From Brachybacterium sp. FME24 (GTDB taxonomy: Bacteria; Actinomycetota; Actinomycetes; Actinomycetales; Dermabacteraceae): 64,000 bases of DNA. Shown here one piece after another: positions 1 to 8,918 of the stretch. The notes beneath the pieces were generated by a model. It saw nothing but the letters and a program-made list of their open reading frames with translations, did not search any database and was not told the DNA's origin. Both the position numbers and the translations under genes were made by a program. Location of the stretch: NCBI RefSeq assembly GCF_014897705.1, contig NZ_JABUXV010000003.1:62001-126000 (forward strand), written 5' to 3'. Within the stretch, counting starts at the first letter, position 1; every line of letters begins with the position of its first letter.

Positions 1-145
1 CCCGACGCAGCGCGTGCCCGGCGCCCCGGGCTTCGACAGCATCGTGCTGGGCGGCGGCGAGCAGTGGCCGCCGGCGCGATCGGCCCACCAAGAGGACGTG
101 GCGCTGGACCCGGACGGTCTCGCCCTGCGGCGGGCCGAGGCATGA
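1..145 (+). CDS. 3' end of an unidentified gene (partial)
   Basis: An open frame enters from the left edge and ends at a TGA that overlaps the ATG of the next gene (ATGA). The visible tail of about 47 residues is rich in Gly, Pro and Ala, ends in GLALRRAEA, and shows no motif I can assign. The 4-base overlap suggests it is translationally coupled to the aldo/keto reductase and may belong to the same sugar catabolic operon. Confidence 0.55.
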   Translation, partial: PTQRVPGAPGFDSIVLGGGEQWPPARSAHQEDVALDPDGLALRRAEA

Positions 146-1110
146 GCAGCACGGCGGTCCCTCTCCCCCGGTCCCCGGGGTGGATCCGGCCCCTCGGTCG
201 CAGCGGTCTCCAGGTCTCCGCGATCTGCGCCGGTGGAGGCGTGCTCGGATCGGTGCCCCAGATCTTCGGGTACGAGGTCACGGCCGATGCGGCGTCCGAG
301 CTGCTCGCGGCGCTGTTCGAGTCCCCGATCTCGTTCCTTGACACCGCGAACGGGTATTCGGGTGGGGAGAGCGAGAGGAGGATCGGTGCGGCGCTGAGGA
401 CTCGAGGGGGCGTTCCGGACGACTTCGTGATCGCCACGAAGGTCGATGGTCAGGCCGGCGACTATTCTGGGCAGCGGGTCCGTGCGTCGATCGCGGAATC
501 CGCCGACCGGCTCGGCATGGAGTCCTTTCCGCTGCTGCACCTGCACGACCCCGAGTACTACCCGGAGGTGGACTTCTTCGCCCCGGGCGGCGCCGTGGAG
601 GCTCTGGTCGCGGCACGGGAGGAGGGGTGCGTGCAGCACTTGGGGATCGCCACCGGCAGCATCGAGCTCGCCCACCGCTTCCTCGACACAGGCCAGTTCG
701 AGGTACTGCTCATGCACTCGCGGTACACACTCCTCGATCGAAGCGCGGACGAGCTGTATGACCGGGCGGCCGCCGAAGGCGTCGGCATCGTCAATGCCGC
801 GGTGCTCGGGGCCGGGGTTCTCTCCCGCCCCCAGCAAGATCACTCCCTGTATGGGTACCTGCCCATCGAAGAGGGCGTGCTCGCCGCCGCTCGGCGTATG
901 GAGGAGGCAGCATCGGCGGAGGGGATCCCTCTGTCCACCCTGGCGATCCAATTCTCGCTGCGGGATCCGCGCATCACGTCCACGGCAGTCGGTTTCAGCA
1001 AGCAGTCGCGCATTGAACAGACCCTCACCGCCTTGAACACCGACGTGCCGAAACAACTCTGGGATTGCCTCGAAGAGCTCGTCCCACCGCAGGAGGACTG
1101 GTTGCACTAG
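142..1110 (+). CDS. aldo/keto reductase (D-threo-aldose 1-dehydrogenase-like)
   Basis: NAD(P)-dependent cytosolic oxidoreductase of 322 residues with an aldo/keto reductase barrel. The expected tetrad is visible: Asp and Tyr in FLDTANGY, Lys in VIATKVDG, and His in LLHLHDPEYY. The overall pattern (RSGLQVSAICAGGGVLG near the N-terminus, IPLSTLAIQFSLRDPRI near the C-terminus) is closest to the L-fucose/D-threo-aldose dehydrogenase branch, so a free aldose is a likely substrate. I place the start at the ATG overlapping the upstream stop; an in-frame start at 64 would add only low-complexity Arg/Gly sequence. The substrate is inferred from family and from the neighbouring sugar transporter. Confidence 0.85.
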   Translation: MSSTAVPLPRSPGWIRPLGRSGLQVSAICAGGGVLGSVPQIFGYEVTADAASELLAALFESPISFLDTANGYSGGESERRIGAALRTRGGVPDDFVIATKVDGQAGDYSGQRVRASIAESADRLGMESFPLLHLHDPEYYPEVDFFAPGGAVEALVAAREEGCVQHLGIATGSIELAHRFLDTGQFEVLLMHSRYTLLDRSADELYDRAAAEGVGIVNAAVLGAGVLSRPQQDHSLYGYLPIEEGVLAAARRMEEAASAEGIPLSTLAIQFSLRDPRITSTAVGFSKQSRIEQTLTALNTDVPKQLWDCLEELVPPQEDWLH

Positions 1111-1128
1111 GAAATCGACGCGCTCTGC

Positions 1129-1890
1129 TCAGCGGGCGGTCTGCACCGGCAGCAGCGTCAGATACGCGAACCCCAGGAGGTCGCGGTGGCCGCGCAGCCA
1201 GATCGTGCGCTGCTGGTCGAGCTGTTCGCGGACCTCCTTTGCCTGGGGATGCTCCGGGTGGGCGGCGAGCGATTCCTCCCGAGGCGCCATGTGCCCCGAT
1301 TCGTAGGCTTCCCACTCCTGTCGGGTCACGGTCGCGGTGCTGAGCGTCCGGAAGCCGGCACTGATCGCGGCATCCACCAGATCAGGCAGCAGCAGGCAGT
1401 CCTCGACATTCATGCCCTCCCACAGCGCGGCGAGCTCTTCCTCGGTGGGGACGTGCTCCCAGTACTCGCAGCCGAACAGCAGTCTTCCTCCAGGACGGAC
1501 CAGTCCCCGCAGCTTCGTCAGCGCCGTGCGGATATCACCGAACGCCTGGAAGGCTCCGATGTTCAGCACGAGGTCCGCCTGGGTGAGGGTGTCGTCGGCC
1601 TCCTTCGCCTCGAGCTGCACCCGCTCGTGGAGTCCTCGCTGCCGTGCGGCTGTCCGGGCCCGGGAGATGTCCGGGGCGTGGAGATCGACTCCTCTGCCCC
1701 GGGCCGACGGGACGGTGTCGAGGAGCGTGAGGAGCAGCTCTGCCCACCCGCACCCCACGTCGAGAACGTCCGTCGGGGCGGATGCGGCGAGCTGCGTGAC
1801 CAGTCGGGCGGCGCGCTCGTCCGAAAGCGGCGAGTTGAATCTCAGTGCCGCTCCATTGCCGGCGGCGGGAGGACTCTGCGGGGTGCTCAT
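1129..1890 (-). CDS. class I SAM-dependent methyltransferase
   Basis: A 253-residue cytosolic methyltransferase. Motif I (VLDVGCGWAE, about residues 41-50) binds S-adenosylmethionine; GVDLHAPD follows at motif II and a post-motif segment LVRPGGRLLFG ends the core fold. The C-terminal third ends in a segment rich in charged and aromatic residues. It lies 76 bases downstream of the sugar permease genes on the same strand and may be the last gene of that transcript, but nothing in the sequence ties it to sugar use. The substrate cannot be told. It is convergent with the aldo/keto reductase across an 18-base gap. Confidence 0.8.
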   Translation of the reverse strand: MSTPQSPPAAGNGAALRFNSPLSDERAARLVTQLAASAPTDVLDVGCGWAELLLTLLDTVPSARGRGVDLHAPDISRARTAARQRGLHERVQLEAKEADDTLTQADLVLNIGAFQAFGDIRTALTKLRGLVRPGGRLLFGCEYWEHVPTEEELAALWEGMNVEDCLLLPDLVDAAISAGFRTLSTATVTRQEWEAYESGHMAPREESLAAHPEHPQAKEVREQLDQQRTIWLRGHRDLLGFAYLTLLPVQTAR

Positions 1891-1966
1891 GGGGTCGATC
1901 CTGCGCCGACCGTCCGTGCGATCTCCACTGATTTACGGGACGGGTGGGCCCTCGCCGTCACCCGGA

Positions 1967-2854
1967 TCACTTGATCCCGGTGCTCGAGATCCCCTGCACG
2001 AACTGCTTCTGGAACACCAGGAAAACCGCGAGGATCGGCAGCACCGTCACGGTCGCGACGGCCATCACCGCGCCCCAGGGGGACGCGAAAGCAGGATTGT
2101 TCGTCAGTGTCGACAGGCCCACCGGAACGGTCAGGTTCTCGGCGCCCTGCAGCACCACCATCGGCCACAGGAAGTCGTTCCAGCGGGCCATGAAGGCGAG
2201 TATCACCAGTACCCCCACCAGCGGCCCGCAGGTCGGGAGCACCACGGAGAAGAACGCGCGATACTCGCCGGCGCCGTCCACCCGAGCGGCCTCGACGATC
2301 GCGTCGGGCACCCCGAGCATGAACTGTCGGGCGATGAAGATGCCGACCACGTCGAACGCGGTGGGCAGGATGACGGCCCAGGGTGAATCGACCAGGCCGA
2401 TCCGTGCAACCACCAGGAACGACGGGACGATGGTGACCTGGATGGGGATCATGATGGTGAGCATGAACGCCGCGTAGAACAGTCCGCGCCCCCAGAATCG
2501 GTACTTCGCCAGCGCATAGCCCGCGCCGAGCGAGACGACGACGGACAGGGCGGTGGTGACCACCGAGATCAGCACCGAGTTCCCGATCCAGCGCCACACC
2601 GGCTGGGTCGAGAACACCTCCGTGAAGTTCGCGAAGGTCGGCTCCTTCGGCCACAGGTAGAACTCGGTGCTCTGGGACTGGCCACCGGAGGTCAGGGCGG
2701 AGACCACCATCCAGTACAGCGGGAACACCACGAACGCGGCGAGGATCGCCAGGACGGCGACCAGCAACCAGCGACGCGGCGGGGTCGAGCGACGGCGCAC
2801 GCGGGTCGCGGAGCGAGGTGTGCGGGTCGTGGTGGTCACGGTGTCGGTGCTCAT
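1967..2854 (-). CDS. sugar ABC transporter permease (MalG-type)
   Basis: Inner-membrane permease of 295 residues with about six membrane segments and the MalG-family EAA loop (EAARVDGAGEYRAFFSVVLPT), which contacts the ATPase. It is the second of two permeases and its ATG overlaps the stop of the first by 4 bases (ATGA), fixing the start at MSTDTVTTT. With the adjacent permease and binding protein it forms a CUT1 carbohydrate importer. No ATPase gene is encoded here; such systems commonly share an MsiK-type ATPase encoded elsewhere, which I infer. Confidence 0.9.
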   Translation of the reverse strand: MSTDTVTTTTRTPRSATRVRRRSTPPRRWLLVAVLAILAAFVVFPLYWMVVSALTSGGQSQSTEFYLWPKEPTFANFTEVFSTQPVWRWIGNSVLISVVTTALSVVVSLGAGYALAKYRFWGRGLFYAAFMLTIMIPIQVTIVPSFLVVARIGLVDSPWAVILPTAFDVVGIFIARQFMLGVPDAIVEAARVDGAGEYRAFFSVVLPTCGPLVGVLVILAFMARWNDFLWPMVVLQGAENLTVPVGLSTLTNNPAFASPWGAVMAVATVTVLPILAVFLVFQKQFVQGISSTGIK

Positions 2855-3753
2855 AGGAAGCTCTCCGCTTTCTTCGAGGCGCGCTGACGCAGCAGCGTGA
2901 ACAGCAGGAGGATGGCGACCAGGACCAGTCCCAGCGCTGCGGCGTATCCCATCTGGCCGTCCTGGAAGGCCGATCGGAACACGTACTGGATCAGCACGGT
3001 GGTGGAGAAGCCCGGGCCACCGCCGGTCAGCACGTAGATGATGTCGAAGGCCTGCAGCGAGAACACGACGTTCAGGATCAGCAGGATCGACGTGGTGGGC
3101 GCGAGCATCGGGAGCGTGATGCGGCGGAAGCGGGCCCACGGGCCGGCGCCGTCGATCGACGCGGCCTCGACGATCTCGGCTGGCACGGACTGCAGCGCCC
3201 CGAGGTAGATCACCATGCAGAACCCGACGCGGGTCCAGACCACCACCAGGATCAGGGTGAGCATCGCCATGCTCGGCGAAGTCAGCCAGGGGATGCGGCC
3301 GAGGCCCAGGATCTCCAGCGCATTGTTCGCGACCCCGTAGTCGGTGTTGAAGATCCATGACATGACCACGCCGACCACCACGCCGGCCGCGACCATCGGG
3401 ACGAAGAACAGGGCGCGGAACAGGCCCCGGCCCGGCAGGGGGCGGTTCAGGGCCGTCGCGAGCGCGAGCCCGATGGCCATCGAGGTGGGGACGGTGCCGA
3501 CGGCGAAGACGACCGTGTTGAGCAGCGCGGTGCGGAACAACCGGTCGGAACCGAGCTCCTCGAAGTTCTGCGTTCCCACCCACTGCCCCTCACCGAGGGT
3601 CTGGGTGTCCTGGAAGCTCAGCGCGATCGCGATGACGATCGGCACCAGGGAGAAGGTGAGGAACAGCAGCGCGGCAGGACCGAGGAAGACGTACGGGGTG
3701 AGCCGGCGGCCGCGCCGGCCGGTAGGAACGGGGGTCTCAGCGGGACGTGACAC
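2851..3753 (-). CDS. sugar ABC transporter permease (MalF-type)
   Basis: A 300-residue permease with six predicted membrane helices beginning at YVFLGPAALLFLTFSLVPIV, and an EAA-type loop EIVEAASIDGAGPWARFRRITLPML. It is the MalF partner of the downstream permease. The start overlaps the 3' end of the binding-protein gene by 17 bases and its own stop overlaps the next start, so the three genes are clearly co-translated. The substrate is probably an alpha-galactoside, inferred from the GH4 enzyme at the head of the operon. Confidence 0.9.
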   Translation of the reverse strand: MSRPAETPVPTGRRGRRLTPYVFLGPAALLFLTFSLVPIVIAIALSFQDTQTLGEGQWVGTQNFEELGSDRLFRTALLNTVVFAVGTVPTSMAIGLALATALNRPLPGRGLFRALFFVPMVAAGVVVGVVMSWIFNTDYGVANNALEILGLGRIPWLTSPSMAMLTLILVVVWTRVGFCMVIYLGALQSVPAEIVEAASIDGAGPWARFRRITLPMLAPTTSILLILNVVFSLQAFDIIYVLTGGGPGFSTTVLIQYVFRSAFQDGQMGYAAALGLVLVAILLLFTLLRQRASKKAESFL

Positions 3754-5020
3754 TGAGCATCGCCTCCATCATCTGCTCGGAGGTCTCTCGGGGCGTGAGC
3801 TCGCCGAGCAGGCACAGGTCCAGATAGTCGGCGAACACGGCGTTCAGGGAGCTGAAGTACTCCCCGGACTGCGCCTTGACCATGGACAGCGGGATCGTGG
3901 TGCCCTGGTCGATGAACAGCTGCATCACGTCCTCGTGGTCGGCGTAGCCGATGTCCTCGGCCGCCAACGAGCTGCGGGAGGGGATCCAGTTCCCGTCGTG
4001 GCAGAAGGTCTGGATGTTCTCCCGGCTGGTCATGTAGGCGACCAGCTCGGCGGCGAGCTCGGGGTGTTTCGAGGACTTCGTGACCGCGAGAGTGTTCCCA
4101 CCCAGGTCCGAGGCCTCCCCGGTATTCCGGATCATGGGCGCCACGCCCCATTCCCCGGGCCGGGCTTCGTCGAAGGAGGCGATGGCCTCCGGATTGGTCA
4201 GCGCCATGCCCACCTGCCCGGTGTTGAACAGGTCGAAGTCGACGTGTCCTCCTCCGGACTTGCTCATGTTGCTGGGGCTGACCAGACCCTCCGTGTACCA
4301 GCTGCGCCCGAACTCGAGCGCGCCGATCGCTTCCGCGGTGTCCATCGAGGGTGTCAGCCCGTCCTCCCCGAGGAAGGCCCCGCCGTTCTGGTAGATCAGT
4401 GGCATCCACCGGTAGGCGGTCTCGGATCCGCTCCACCCGTAGGAGAACGCGTAGTGGCCGGTCGCTGCCTTCACCTCCTGGGCGATCTCGAGGAACTCGT
4501 CCCACCGCCAGGCGTCCTCGAGCCGCGTGGGCGGCTGGACGCCGATCTGCTCCATCACCTGCTTGTCGTAGTAGGTGATGAAGTTGTCCGTGTGCTGGAA
4601 GATCCCGTACAGCCCGTTCTCGCGCTGTCCGATCGCCCAGAAAGGCTCGCTCCAGTCGTCGCGGTAATCCTCGGGGACGGATCCCGTGAGATCCACGAGG
4701 CTTCCGTTCGCGGCGTACCGGCCCAGCTGCTGCGGGGTGATCCGGATGATGTCCGGAGCCAGGTTCGCTGCCAATCGGGTGATGAACCATTGGTGGAACT
4801 GGCCGGTGGTCACTTCGACCGAGACCGAGGTGCCCGGATGGTCGGCGACGAAGGCGTCGGCGATCTTCTGGTACGACACCAGGTCGGGCGGGATGTTCCA
4901 GGACGACAGGCGCAGGTGCTGGGTGTCGGTGCTCTCGCCGTTGCAGGCGGCGAGAGCACCGGCCATCGTGATCCCTGCGACCGCCAGGATCTGGCGGCGT
5001 CCGACGGTGGGGCGTCTCAT
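3737..5020 (-). CDS. extracellular sugar-binding lipoprotein
   Basis: A 427-residue solute-binding protein of ABC importer family 1. The N-terminus RRQILAVAGITMAGALAAC combines a twin-arginine-like motif with a lipobox (LAAC), so the mature protein is probably lipid-anchored at about Cys25 on the outer face of the membrane. Internal sequence such as KQVMEQIGVQPP and GGAFLGEDG is typical of MalE/UgpB-like proteins. It sits between the GH4 gene and the two permeases and delivers sugar to them. A good ribosome binding site (AGGAGAG) precedes the ATG. Confidence 0.92.
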   Translation of the reverse strand: MRRPTVGRRQILAVAGITMAGALAACNGESTDTQHLRLSSWNIPPDLVSYQKIADAFVADHPGTSVSVEVTTGQFHQWFITRLAANLAPDIIRITPQQLGRYAANGSLVDLTGSVPEDYRDDWSEPFWAIGQRENGLYGIFQHTDNFITYYDKQVMEQIGVQPPTRLEDAWRWDEFLEIAQEVKAATGHYAFSYGWSGSETAYRWMPLIYQNGGAFLGEDGLTPSMDTAEAIGALEFGRSWYTEGLVSPSNMSKSGGGHVDFDLFNTGQVGMALTNPEAIASFDEARPGEWGVAPMIRNTGEASDLGGNTLAVTKSSKHPELAAELVAYMTSRENIQTFCHDGNWIPSRSSLAAEDIGYADHEDVMQLFIDQGTTIPLSMVKAQSGEYFSSLNAVFADYLDLCLLGELTPRETSEQMMEAMLSVTSR

Positions 5021-5062
5021 GCGGTCACTCTCCTTTGAGTCACGGCGCGCAGTGCGGTGCGC

Positions 5063-6451
5063 CTACATCTGCAAGCTGGCCGGCAGCAGCTCCGCGTGCG
5101 CCTCCAGCAGTTCGTCGGTCATCGCGCGGGCATCCTCGAGGGTCACCTGCGCGGCCGTCAGCGGGTCCAGAGCCACGGCGTGGTGGACGTGCTCCCGGCT
5201 CCCGGTCAGCGCCGCCTGCACCGCGAGGGTCTGGACGTTCACATTGGTGCGGTTCAGGGCGGCCAGCTGCAGGGGCAGGTCTCCGACAGCGGTGGGCTGG
5301 ACCCCATTGGCGTCCACCAGGCAGGGCACCTCCACGCAGGCGTCGGCCGGGAGGTTCGTGATCAGTGCGCCGGCGTTGGGGACGTTCCCGTGCACCACGC
5401 TGGGGATGCCGGTGACGATCGAGTTCACGATGCTCGCGCCGTATTCGACCGACGGGGCCAGCTCTGCCTTGAGCTTCTGGAGCTGGGTGTCGATGTCGCC
5501 CTGGTCGTCGTGCGCGGAGCAGATCTCGAAGTAGTCCCAGCGTTCAGGGATGTAGGACTCCGTGAGCTCGGGGGTCTTGCGGAAGTAGGGCAGGTACTCC
5601 GAGGCGTGGTGGCTGGACTCGGTCTCGAAGTAGCCGAAGGCGTTCATGATCGTGGTGCGCACCTGCTCGTTGCCGCCCTCGTAGACGTTGAACTCCTCGG
5701 CGGCCTCGCTGTGGTCGCCGTCGTCCCCGGCGAGCTCGGCGCCACCTCGTCCGCGCTGGTGGCGCTCGTTCATGGCCTCGCGCAGCCGTGGATAGAGGTC
5801 CTCCTTGCCGTGGGAGAACTCCAGCACCCAGGCCTGGTGGTTGATGCCGGCGCAGCGGTATCGGACCTCGTCGTAGGGGACGCCGAGGGTGCGGGCCAGC
5901 ATGCGGGTGGTGCCCTGCACGCTGTGGCACAGGCCCACGCAGTTCAGGCCGCGGGCGTTGAGGTAGGCGGTGGCCATCGCCATGGGGTTGGCGTAGTTGA
6001 TGAACGCGGCGTCGGGGCACACCTCGAGGGCGTCGTCGATGATCGCGTCGTAGGCGGCGACCGAACGCAGGAAGCGGAACACACCGCCGGGTCCCACGGT
6101 GTCGCCGACGGCCTGGTCGATGCCGTACTTGCGCGGGATCATCACGTCGTGCTCGTAGGAGGCGACGCCGCCCACCTGGAAGGTGATGATGACGATGTCG
6201 GCTCCGTCGAGGGCCGCGCGACGGTCGGTGGTCTCCTCGACGGTGGCGCCGAAGCCGTGGTGGGCGATCAGCTCGCGGGTCGCATTCGCGACGGGGCCGA
6301 GCTTGTCGGGACGCACGTCCATCAGGGTCAGCGTGGCGTCACGCAGGGCGGGGAAGCTGAGGATGTCGCCGATCAGGCGGAAGGGGAACACGAAGCCGCC
6401 GGCTCCGATGATCGTGATCTTGGGATGGCTGACGAAGGCATGGGAGGTCAT
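5063..6451 (-). CDS. GH4 alpha-galactosidase-like glycosidase
   Basis: A 462-residue member of glycoside hydrolase family 4, which cleaves glycosides through an NAD+ redox cycle with a divalent metal. Seen: dinucleotide-binding ITIIGAGGFVFP at residues 12-23, NYANPMAMATAYL, the metal-site cysteine in CHSVQGT, and the metal-site histidine in AGINHQAWVLE. These fit the MelA-type alpha-galactosidase branch better than the 6-phospho-glycosidase branch, and the ABC (not PTS) importer behind it agrees. It heads the transporter operon. A TAGCGT box lies exactly 6 bases before the ATG, so the message is probably leaderless. Confidence 0.88.
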   Translation of the reverse strand: MTSHAFVSHPKITIIGAGGFVFPFRLIGDILSFPALRDATLTLMDVRPDKLGPVANATRELIAHHGFGATVEETTDRRAALDGADIVIITFQVGGVASYEHDVMIPRKYGIDQAVGDTVGPGGVFRFLRSVAAYDAIIDDALEVCPDAAFINYANPMAMATAYLNARGLNCVGLCHSVQGTTRMLARTLGVPYDEVRYRCAGINHQAWVLEFSHGKEDLYPRLREAMNERHQRGRGGAELAGDDGDHSEAAEEFNVYEGGNEQVRTTIMNAFGYFETESSHHASEYLPYFRKTPELTESYIPERWDYFEICSAHDDQGDIDTQLQKLKAELAPSVEYGASIVNSIVTGIPSVVHGNVPNAGALITNLPADACVEVPCLVDANGVQPTAVGDLPLQLAALNRTNVNVQTLAVQAALTGSREHVHHAVALDPLTAAQVTLEDARAMTDELLEAHAELLPASLQM

Positions 6452-6457
6452 GACGCC

Positions 6458-6463
6458 ACGCTA
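6458..6463 (-). promoter_or_regulatory. leaderless promoter -10 box of the GH4 operon
   Basis: On the minus strand TAGCGT is followed by GGCGTC and then the ATG of the GH4 gene. This matches the actinobacterial TANNNT consensus at -12 to -7 with transcription starting on the A of ATG. No clear -35 box is visible, which suggests activation by the divergent AraC protein. Confidence 0.5.
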
Positions 6464-6530
6464 GGGACCACGAAGGGTGGAGGTCTCGCCCCATCATGCG
6501 GAATTCTTCCAGGATCCTTCGATTCTGACT

Positions 6531-6536
6531 TACGCT
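6531..6536 (+). promoter_or_regulatory. leaderless promoter -10 box of the AraC gene
   Basis: TACGCT on the plus strand ends 6 bases before the ATG at 6543, the spacing expected if transcription begins on the start codon. It decides the start choice for the regulator below. Together with the box at 6458-6463 it defines a compact divergent control region of about 90 bases. Confidence 0.4.
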
Positions 6537-6542
6537 ATGCCG

Positions 6543-7430
6543 ATGCCCGCCCTCCCGCACTCAGCGCCCGACGTGGAGACGGTGGCACCCGCGCTGTGGT
6601 GCCGCCGCGGAGACCCGCCGCAGATGCATTCGATGCACCGACACAACGACATCGAGATCAACATCGTGCTGCGCGGCGAGCTGCGCTACGTGTTCGCCGG
6701 GCGCGCGTTCGTGGTGCGCGAGGGCCAGACCGCGATGTTCTGGGCCGCGCAGCCACACGGGCTGGTGGACTCGCGCGCGGGAGATGTGTGCTGGGTGCAT
6801 GTACCCGTGCCCACCGTGATGGCGTGGAACCTGCCGGAGGTCGAACTGAGCGTGCTGCTGCGCCCGCAACCCGTGGTCACCGCCTCCCCATTGGTCCGCG
6901 CCCGGATGGAGTCGATGGTGCCTTCCTGGCTCGAGGAGGTCCAGGACGCCGCCGAGTCCGGGGTGGCGCTGCTGGAGATCCAGGCGACCGTGCGCCGGAT
7001 CCTCCGAGCAGGGCTCACCGACGACGCTTCCTGCTCCCCGTTCACGGAGATCGACCCCGGCTCCGAGGTGTTCCGCGGCGGCGCCGGTTCGCGCCGGGTC
7101 CGGCCCGAGCGGATCCGCCACACCATGACCATGGCGCAGTTCGTGGTCGAGCACTGCCGCTCCCCGTTGAGCGTCGAGGACATCGCCCGCGCGGCGCACC
7201 TGACGCCCTCGCACGCGATGACCGTCTTCCGGGACACCGTGGGTGCCACCATCGGCGAGTACCTCACCATGTGCCGGGTCGCCGAGGCGCAGCGACTGCT
7301 GATCACCACGTCGCTGACCACGACGGAGATCGCCGAGCGCAGCGGCTTCGGATCACTGAGCAGTTTCTACTCGCATGTGACCGCCGCCTGCGGCATGGCG
7401 CCGAAGGACTACCGGCGACAGACCCGATAG
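6543..7430 (+). CDS. AraC-family transcriptional regulator
   Basis: A regulator of about 295 residues: an N-terminal cupin sugar-sensing domain (MHRHNDIEINIVLRGELRY) and a C-terminal double helix-turn-helix (LSVEDIARAAHLTPSHAMTVF, then TTTEIAERSGFG and MAPKDYRR). It is divergent from the GH4/ABC operon and most likely controls it in response to the imported sugar. The start is uncertain: ATG 6543 fits a leaderless message, ATG 6537 and GTG 6477 are also in frame, and none has a convincing ribosome binding site. Confidence 0.85.
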   Translation: MPALPHSAPDVETVAPALWCRRGDPPQMHSMHRHNDIEINIVLRGELRYVFAGRAFVVREGQTAMFWAAQPHGLVDSRAGDVCWVHVPVPTVMAWNLPEVELSVLLRPQPVVTASPLVRARMESMVPSWLEEVQDAAESGVALLEIQATVRRILRAGLTDDASCSPFTEIDPGSEVFRGGAGSRRVRPERIRHTMTMAQFVVEHCRSPLSVEDIARAAHLTPSHAMTVFRDTVGATIGEYLTMCRVAEAQRLLITTSLTTTEIAERSGFGSLSSFYSHVTAACGMAPKDYRRQTR

Positions 7431-7481
7431 ACGTCGACCGGGCGGCCCCCGTCGGCCGACGCGCACCATGTCCCGCGCCGC

Positions 7482-8507
7482 TCAGTGCACCACCTGCACT
7501 CGCCCCTCGGACGCGCTGCGACGAGCGGCGTCCAGAACGGCGAGCACGGCGACGCCCTCCGTGCCCGTCGAGGGCGGCACGCCCCGGCCGGCGCAGGCTG
7601 CGGCGAACTCCTCGTAGAACTCGAAGTAGGCACCCTGGGCCGACGGCACCTTCTCGTCCCCATCCGCTGTGTGGAGCGTTCCCCAGCGCTCGGGCAGCTC
7701 GTAGCCCCAGGATTCCCGACCCGCCGCGGGGCTCGAGCCCGCGAAGACGGCGTCGGCCTGGACGTCGGTGCTGTGCGCCTCGTAGGCGCCGAGGGACCCG
7801 TACGCCCGCAGCGTGCGTTCGTGCAGGTGGTTCATCTTGGTCGAGGAGGCATAGGAGGTCACGCCCGAGCGATGGTGCAGCGTCATCAGGAACGAGGCAT
7901 CTGTGCGGCCCTCGGGCAGGTCCAGGTGGTCGATCTGCGCCGTGATCTCCACGACAGGCCCCAACAGCCACATCAGCTGGTCGACCACGTGGGTGCCGAT
8001 GTCTCGCAGCAGCCCACCGTCCGGGCCGGCTTCGAGCTGTTCGGGTTGGTCGAGGTCGAAGCGCGAATGAACCCGCCACAGTTCACCGAGACGACCGGAG
8101 TCCAGGACAGTCTTGAGAGTGCGCAGGTCCGCGTCGAACCGACGGTTGTGGAACACGCAGAGCACCACGCAGGCCTCACGGGCGGCGTCGGTCATCTCCT
8201 GGGCGATCTCGGCCGATGGCGCGAAGGGCTTGTCGGCGACGACGTGGACACCGGCGGCGATCGCCTCGAGCACGAGGTCTCGCCGCGTGCTCGGCGGGGT
8301 GGTGATCGTGACGGCGTCGACGCCCGCTGCGAGCATCTCCGTGAGGCTCGCGTAGATCGGGACGTCCGGATACGTTTCGTGCACGCGCTGCCTGGTCTGT
8401 TCAGCACGCGCCACGACGCCGGCGAGCTCGACGCCGCGCGCCGCGTCGATGAACGGAGCGTGGAAGTATCGTCCGCCGTTGCCGAACCCTACGAGACCGA
8501 GTTTCAT
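7482..8507 (-). CDS. Gfo/Idh/MocA-family oxidoreductase
   Basis: A 341-residue NAD(P)-dependent sugar or inositol dehydrogenase-type enzyme. The Rossmann fold starts at the N-terminus (KLGLVGFGNGGRYFHAPFI) and the family motif with the catalytic-site Lys is VADKPFAPS near residue 95; the C-terminal domain has the usual substrate-binding sheet. The start at MKLGL has a strong ribosome binding site (GGAGGGG, 5 bases away). It converges with the AraC gene across a 51-base gap and could act on a product of the sugar locus, though that is inference. Confidence 0.88.
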   Translation of the reverse strand: MKLGLVGFGNGGRYFHAPFIDAARGVELAGVVARAEQTRQRVHETYPDVPIYASLTEMLAAGVDAVTITTPPSTRRDLVLEAIAAGVHVVADKPFAPSAEIAQEMTDAAREACVVLCVFHNRRFDADLRTLKTVLDSGRLGELWRVHSRFDLDQPEQLEAGPDGGLLRDIGTHVVDQLMWLLGPVVEITAQIDHLDLPEGRTDASFLMTLHHRSGVTSYASSTKMNHLHERTLRAYGSLGAYEAHSTDVQADAVFAGSSPAAGRESWGYELPERWGTLHTADGDEKVPSAQGAYFEFYEEFAAACAGRGVPPSTGTEGVAVLAVLDAARRSASEGRVQVVH

Positions 8508-8918
8508 CAGCACCCCTCCGTCGCTTGCATGTCGGAACATACTGTATAGCCAGGGCCATGATCCATCGAGTGCACTTCCAGCAGATGGCGAATGCTGCGA
8601 GCACGAGTCACCCACCTCCGCCGGCACGTCCATCGGAACTGCGTCTATCGCTGCAGATCAAACGCTCTTGCTGGTAGGCGAAGTGCCACTTTCGATCCAG
8701 GTCGACCACTGTCGTCCGCAGCGCTGACCTGATGCCCACGATCTGCTTTTTTGTCATGACATGGCCGATAGACGACCTCGGTGAGCGCGCTGGTTCATGG
8801 CGGCCGGCCTGGCAGGATCGGTGCTGGTGGATCCCAGCGGACGGAAGTTCCGGGAGAGTCTCGAGCAGCGCCGGAATTTCTGGCGACACGTCCACCGCGC
8901 CATGAGAGGGTGCGAGCC
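8508..8918. other. divergent intergenic region with a minus-strand promoter
   Basis: 411 bases separate the oxidoreductase start from the phosphotransferase start. A minus-strand box reading CTATACAGTATG (8538-8549, containing TACAGT) sits about 30 bases upstream of the oxidoreductase and is a good -10 candidate; its ATAC-T-GTAT core is a small palindrome that a repressor could use. A 49-codon minus-strand frame beginning MTKKQIVGIRSALRTTV (8608-8757) exists but has no recognisable family or ribosome binding site, so I do not call it a gene. Confidence 0.4.

Noticed and set aside
5057..7945. Very long plus-strand frame of 962 codons
   Set aside because: It lies opposite the GH4 gene and runs through the AraC gene in another frame; its Val/Gly/Arg-rich text is the usual high-GC shadow.
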